DNA of 9,522 bases, taken from Dehalococcoidia bacterium (GTDB taxonomy: Bacteria; Chloroflexota; Dehalococcoidia; Dehalococcoidales; W693). Made by a program: the position numbers and the translations under genes. The notes beneath the pieces were generated by a model. That model worked only from the letters and a program-made list of their open reading frames with translations, did not search any database and was not told where the DNA came from. Below, in pieces: positions 7,034 through 9,522 of this stretch (positions are counted from its first letter, which is position 1; the number at the start of each line of letters is the position of its first letter). Location of the stretch: positions 1 through 9,522 of the forward strand of contig DUFE01000101.1 in NCBI GenBank assembly GCA_011170385.1, read 5' to 3'.

Positions 7034-8176
7034 TTACCCGTTGCCGTGAAGGTAGTCTATAGCCCATTGTATAGCATCATCGCCGGTTAGCTCCAGTTCG
7101 ATATCGGGGATAACGCCTATACCCTCGATCAGGTTGCCGTTGGGCGTAAACCAGCGTGCGATTGTAATATATAGCCCGGAGCCATCGGCAAGCTCTTTCA
7201 TGGTGTTGGCGCTGCCCTTGCCATAAGTAGTGCCCCCAGCAATTACCGCCCGTTCGTGATCCTGAAGAGCGCCAGATACCACCTCGCTACCGCTGGCGCT
7301 GTATTGATTGACCAGCACCACCATCGGCAGGTCGGTGGTCACCTGTTGGGGTGCTACCACATATACATCGACATTGCCATGGCTATCCCTGGTTCTCAGT
7401 ATCTCGCCCTCGTTCACAAAACGGCTGGTAACCTTAACTACCGAGTCCAGAAGCCCGCCGGGATTACCTCTTAAATCTAGAACGATACCGTTAGCCCCAG
7501 CACCGGCGATGTCCTCCAGCGCCGTTTCTAGCTCTCTGTCGGTTCTCTCAGTGAATTGCTCGATTTTAATATATACAATGTCCCCCCACATCTCGTAGCT
7601 GACGCTGGGGATTTCAATCTGCTGCCTTACGATGATAATCTCCGTCGCTTCGGTATTCCCCGAACGCAAAATTAGCAAACTGACCGGCGTCCCTTCATCA
7701 CCGCGTACCTTCAACACCGCATCGTAGAGGCTCATCCCCTCCGTAGGCATGCCATCGATTTCCAGAATAATATCCCCGTTCTGCAAGCCCGCCGCCGCAG
7801 CCGGAGAGCCGTCGAAGGTAGCGACAATCGTTAGCTGCCCATCCTGAATGCCGACACTTGCACCAATACCAGAGTATTTCCCCTCCGAGCTGCTGGCATC
7901 CAGCTGGTAGGCATCCGCGTCTAGGTAAGCGGTATAGGGGTCGTCCAGCAATGCTATCATACCCTCGATAGCCGCCTGGCTTAGCATTTCGGCTTCGATC
8001 CTATCCTTCTCCACATATTCGTTGAGTATCGTCTCCCACGCCTGCTCGATACTAACAAGGTGCGGATCGCTTGGCGCCTGCATATCGCCACCCAGGAGAT
8101 AACCCAGACCAAAAGCCAGACCGAGCCCTAATCCCAGCAACAGGCTGATTGCCCCCATTTTCAGTTCCCTGGACAT
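7034..8176 (-). CDS. Membrane-anchored S41 C-terminal-processing protease with PDZ domain (CtpA/Tsp type)
   Basis: This is a serine protease of the carboxyl-terminal-processing family, which trims or degrades exported proteins outside the cytoplasmic membrane. The 380-residue product begins with a single hydrophobic anchor (about 8-30, no lipobox cysteine), so the protease domain faces outwards. A PDZ domain spans about 100-172 ('SPAAAAGLQNGDIILEIDG', 124-142). The S41 core carries 'LDLRGNPGGLLDSVV' (233-247), 'SASGSE' with the likely nucleophile S295, D306 in 'ALQDHERA', and 'TTYGKGS' with the general base K320. The S-D-K spacings of 11 and 14 match E. coli Tsp (S430, D441, K455). 'ARWFTPNGNLIEGIGVIPDIEL' near 340-361 is the usual C-terminal signature. 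The ATG at 8176 has AGGGGG (8190-8185) 8 bases upstream. The physiological substrate cannot be told. No clear promoter was found in the 146-bp gap upstream. Confidence 0.95.
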   Translation of the reverse strand: MSRELKMGAISLLLGLGLGLAFGLGYLLGGDMQAPSDPHLVSIEQAWETILNEYVEKDRIEAEMLSQAAIEGMIALLDDPYTAYLDADAYQLDASSSEGKYSGIGASVGIQDGQLTIVATFDGSPAAAAGLQNGDIILEIDGMPTEGMSLYDAVLKVRGDEGTPVSLLILRSGNTEATEIIIVRQQIEIPSVSYEMWGDIVYIKIEQFTERTDRELETALEDIAGAGANGIVLDLRGNPGGLLDSVVKVTSRFVNEGEILRTRDSHGNVDVYVVAPQQVTTDLPMVVLVNQYSASGSEVVSGALQDHERAVIAGGTTYGKGSANTMKELADGSGLYITIARWFTPNGNLIEGIGVIPDIELELTGDDAIQWAIDYLHGNG

Positions 8177-8184
8177 CGAAATCG

Positions 8185-8192
8185 CCCCCTTT
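8185..8192 (-). promoter_or_regulatory. Strong Shine-Dalgarno site of the S41 protease gene
   Basis: AAAGGGGG on the minus strand ends 8 bases before the ATG at 8176. It supports that start over internal methionines, because starting here keeps the whole N-terminal membrane anchor. Confidence 0.65.
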
Positions 8193-8274
8193 ACCCGTTA
8201 TATTGATAGTTTAACAACTAATTGGGAATAAAGAAAGCACGGACGGCTGATTAAACAGTTTAGCAAAACAAAGC

Positions 8275-8298
8275 GAGGGTAATACTGACAACGCCCTC
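8275..8298 (-). terminator. Weak candidate terminator after the anchored-protein gene
   Basis: On the minus strand, GAGGG (8298-8294) and CCCTC (8279-8275) can pair around a 14-base loop. They are followed by the T-rich 'gctttgttttgc'. The structure sits 24 bases after the stop of the upstream gene and within the 146-bp gap before the protease. The stem is short, so this is marginal. Confidence 0.25.
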
Positions 8299-8322
8299 CA
8301 CCGCTTCGGTAAATTGCCAGCG

Positions 8323-8916
8323 TCAGGCGATTGATGGCACTGCCAGTTGTATCGTTATACCGGCGCTGTACTTCAATATTTTAAGAATGCTGCTCTCGTG
8401 CATGGTAAGAGCTATATCCAGAAGCAACTGCTCCGGTGTCGTCTGGCTCACCGCTGCCAGGTCTAGCCAAAAGTAGAGCGTTACAGCTTCCGAAGGCTCT
8501 AAGTCCAGTCCTGGGAAGTCCAATACAATCGTCGAATCATGGTCGTTTCGCTGGTAATCAAACCCCGGGTCTTCCAGCATCAGCGCCGAGGTCGGCTGCA
8601 GCAGGTCCAACTCCAGATGCAGCGAGTCGAGTTTATAGCCCTCCCTCGGTATCACCTTAAACAGAACGGGTGCTATATCTCCTTCCGCTGCCCCGACACT
8701 ATGAAAAAAGGTAGCCATCTTGACTGACTTTTCATCACTGGCTATGCCTTCCTTGTAGAAATGAAAGGCATAGCCATCGTCTTCCTCATACACAGAGTTA
8801 TTTGGTATCAGTCGCTGGTTGACAAAGAATAAACTGTTCGAAGCGGCTATATACAGAAGTACGGCTATCGCAGCCAAAACGATAGCGATAGCGCCCAGTT
8901 TTATATACCTGTTCAT
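8323..8916 (-). CDS. Unrecognised single-anchor exported protein
   Basis: I do not recognise this 197-residue protein. It has an N-terminal basic stretch (MNRYIK), one hydrophobic segment (about 7-26, 'LGAIAIVLAAIAVLLYIAAS') with no cysteine, and no further membrane segment. A type II anchor or uncleaved signal, with the rest outside the cytoplasm, fits. The remaining ~170 residues are acidic, contain no cysteine at all, and show alternating hydrophobic and polar stretches suggesting beta strands ('TIVLDFPGLDLEPSEAVTLYFWLDLAAV'-like region near 130-155, reminiscent of an Ig-like or beta-sandwich fold). The ATG at 8916 is chosen. A TTG directly before it (8919) would add one residue. No strong Shine-Dalgarno is visible. 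Its own promoter lies about 40 bases upstream. It precedes the S41 protease on the same strand with a 146-bp gap; a functional link is unproven. Confidence 0.8.
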   Translation of the reverse strand: MNRYIKLGAIAIVLAAIAVLLYIAASNSLFFVNQRLIPNNSVYEEDDGYAFHFYKEGIASDEKSVKMATFFHSVGAAEGDIAPVLFKVIPREGYKLDSLHLELDLLQPTSALMLEDPGFDYQRNDHDSTIVLDFPGLDLEPSEAVTLYFWLDLAAVSQTTPEQLLLDIALTMHESSILKILKYSAGITIQLAVPSIA

Positions 8917-8955
8917 CAAATCACTATCACAGATTCAACATGTCTCCAGGCTGAT

Positions 8956-8964
8956 ATTATAGCA
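8956..8964 (-). promoter_or_regulatory. Extended -10 promoter for the anchored-protein gene
   Basis: On the minus strand the sequence TGCTATAAT (8964-8956) is a perfect TATAAT preceded by an extended -10 TGN. No good -35 lies at 17-18 bp; TTGAGT is present but at about 21 bp. The predicted start near 8949 gives a leader of about 33 bases before the ATG at 8916. Confidence 0.65.
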
Positions 8965-9186
8965 CATATAATTCGTATCAGAACTCAACCACAACCAGAA
9001 CAGGTGCGGTAACTAATGGGTTTGGTTTTTGGATGAAATGGTGAGGACATACTGCTCATGCAACATAAAAAGGCAACCACAGCTTAGATTTTTCCTTTTG
9101 ATTTCTGGCATATATCCGCCTGTGAGCCGCTGAGTCAAATAACACTTTCCCTTTTTTCGTCCAAAGTATTATCCGTTAGTGTTTAC

Positions 9187-9231
9187 TGAATTCACTGTAA
9201 TTCTACAGATATAACAAAATCGTTACAGATA
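9187..9231. repeat. Cluster of short direct and inverted repeats (TACAGATA)
   Basis: TACAGATA occurs exactly at 9204-9211 and 9224-9231, 20 bp apart, which is close to two turns of B-DNA. CTGTA at 9195-9199 is inverted to the first copy, forming a CTGTA-attc-TACAG dyad, and TGAATTCA lies just to its left. The arrangement looks like an operator with several sites upstream of the small DNA-binding-like gene at 9376. In such AT-rich DNA an 8-bp repeat could still be chance. Confidence 0.4.
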
Positions 9232-9294
9232 AGTAGCTTTTTGTTATGCCTTTCTTTATTTTATTATCTTAATATATATGTGAATTTAATTATA

Positions 9295-9324
9295 TTTATA
9301 TATACGTATTGGGTCTTCTATAAC
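9295..9324 (+). promoter_or_regulatory. Possible promoter for the partial gene at 9376
   Basis: TTTATA (9295-9300, four of six to -35) and TATAAC (9319-9324, five of six to -10) are 18 bp apart. A start near 9331 would leave a leader of about 45 bases before the ATG at 9376. The AT-rich setting raises the chance of a false match. Confidence 0.35.
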
Positions 9325-9360
9325 ACTTAACAAGTCCGATACGACACTAAAGAAGCAGGG

Positions 9361-9378
9361 CATAATAGGTTGATTATG
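9361..9378 (+). repeat. Inverted repeat spanning ribosome site and start codon
   Basis: CATAAT (9361-9366) and ATTATG (9373-9378) are exact reverse complements around the 6-base loop AGGTTG. The right arm contains the start codon and the loop contains the only AGG that could act as a ribosome binding site. It could be an operator half-site pair or a weak RNA hairpin. The stem is almost all A-T. Confidence 0.5.
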
Positions 9379-9522
9379 AAGAAACAAGATAATGTGACCT
9401 CGATTGCCATCTGGAAAAGCACCAAGGACAAGCTGGACAAGAATAAAGCCCCCGGTCAGTGCTACAACGGCTTTATCTGCCAGCTTGTTGATTTATGGGA
9501 GAGGAGAGAAGAAGAGAAGGAA
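9376..9522 (+). CDS. Partial small protein resembling a ribbon-helix-helix DNA-binding protein
   Basis: An open frame of 49 codons starts at ATG 9376 and is still open at the window edge, so the C-terminus is missing. The layout fits a ribbon-helix-helix (MetJ/Arc, CopG-like) domain. A short alternating strand 'VTSIAIW' (7-13) is followed by a charged helix 'KSTKDKLDK' (14-22), a turn 'NKAPGQCYN' (23-31) and a second helix 'GFICQLVDLWERREEEKE' (32-49). 'T..I.(8-12).T.D.L....G..Y..F...L...W' is the usual spacing in small RHH regulators and antitoxins, which bind DNA as dimers and often repress their own operon. A TTG at 9370 is an alternative start; an in-frame stop at 9328 limits any longer one. 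Fold assignment is by eye. Whether it is an antitoxin, phage-derived or a stand-alone regulator depends on what follows the window. Confidence 0.6.
   Translation, partial: MKKQDNVTSIAIWKSTKDKLDKNKAPGQCYNGFICQLVDLWERREEEKE

Larger units (their letters stand above)
8917..9375. other. Non-coding gap with an AT-rich block, between divergent genes
   Basis: The gap is 459 bases with no gene I can support. Its left part (8917-9000) holds the leftward extended -10 promoter. The middle (9001-9180) is mixed and featureless. From about 9180 to 9330 the DNA becomes strikingly AT-rich, in contrast to the neighbouring coding DNA, with runs such as 'ttatatttatatata'. Within it lie two exact TACAGATA repeats (9204-9211, 9224-9231), an inverted CTGTA (9195-9199) and an 8-bp EcoRI-like palindrome TGAATTCA (9187-9194). 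A plausible rightward promoter and an inverted repeat over the next start codon complete the region. No tRNA, CRISPR or insertion-sequence ends are visible. Confidence 0.6.

Noticed and set aside
7018..7034. Small hairpin ACGGG/CCCGT at the end of the S41 protease gene
   Set aside because: Five base pairs, overlapping the stop codon, and no T-run after it on the minus strand; not enough for a terminator call.
8197..8202. TATAAC on the minus strand upstream of the S41 protease
   Set aside because: As a -10 it would start transcription on top of the Shine-Dalgarno site, and there is no matching -35.
9038..9133. Short rightward open frame of 31 codons (begins MVRTYCSC)
   Set aside because: Only a weak GGA precedes it, it shows no recognisable pattern, and length alone is expected by chance in this gap.
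8917..9375. Search for a tRNA, attachment site or insertion-sequence end in the right-hand gap
   Set aside because: No cloverleaf pattern, no long direct or inverted terminal repeats and no transposase remnants could be seen by eye.

Overview
The window looks like a chromosomal housekeeping segment from a bacterium. The most likely source is an uncultured member of the Chloroflexota, near Dehalococcoidia. This rests on the MEP-pathway gene ispG sitting close upstream of a bacterial-type proS, a small glycine-rich multi-pass membrane protein ending in a charged 'SRKEF'-like tail, moderately GC-rich coding DNA with mixed start codons, and TATAAT-type promoters. The taxonomic call is an inference from remembered gene-order and protein style, not from a search.

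Layout. Bases 6-3531 read rightwards: ispG (isoprenoid synthesis), a 358-bp non-coding gap carrying a 28-bp perfect palindrome and pyrimidine/purine-biased tracts, a small membrane protein with a GTG start, then proS (prolyl-tRNA synthetase) 3 bp later. Bases 8916-3499 read leftwards: an unrecognised membrane-anchored exported protein, an S41 C-terminal-processing protease with a PDZ domain, then pheS and pheT (the two subunits of phenylalanyl-tRNA synthetase). The two blocks converge, and the 3' ends of proS and pheT overlap by 33 bp with their codons in register. After a 459-bp, partly very AT-rich gap, a small protein resembling a ribbon-helix-helix DNA-binding protein starts at 9376 and runs off the right edge.

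How it works together. ispG feeds isoprenoid precursor synthesis. proS and pheST charge tRNAs. The membrane protein next to proS is probably co-transcribed with it. pheST has a convincing sigma-70-type promoter of its own (TTGACC, 18 bp, TATAAT) just after the protease gene, so it does not depend on read-through. The anchored 197-residue protein has its own extended -10 promoter. The protease and the anchored protein both face outwards from the membrane, but a functional link between them is only a guess.

Most of the window is ordinary core genome. No convincing new multi-gene system is visible. The places worth a second look are the right end (AT-rich gap, repeated TACAGATA sites, a start codon inside an inverted repeat, and the small DNA-binding-like protein), the ispG-downstream palindrome, the overlapping convergent synthetase genes, and the unrecognised exported protein.
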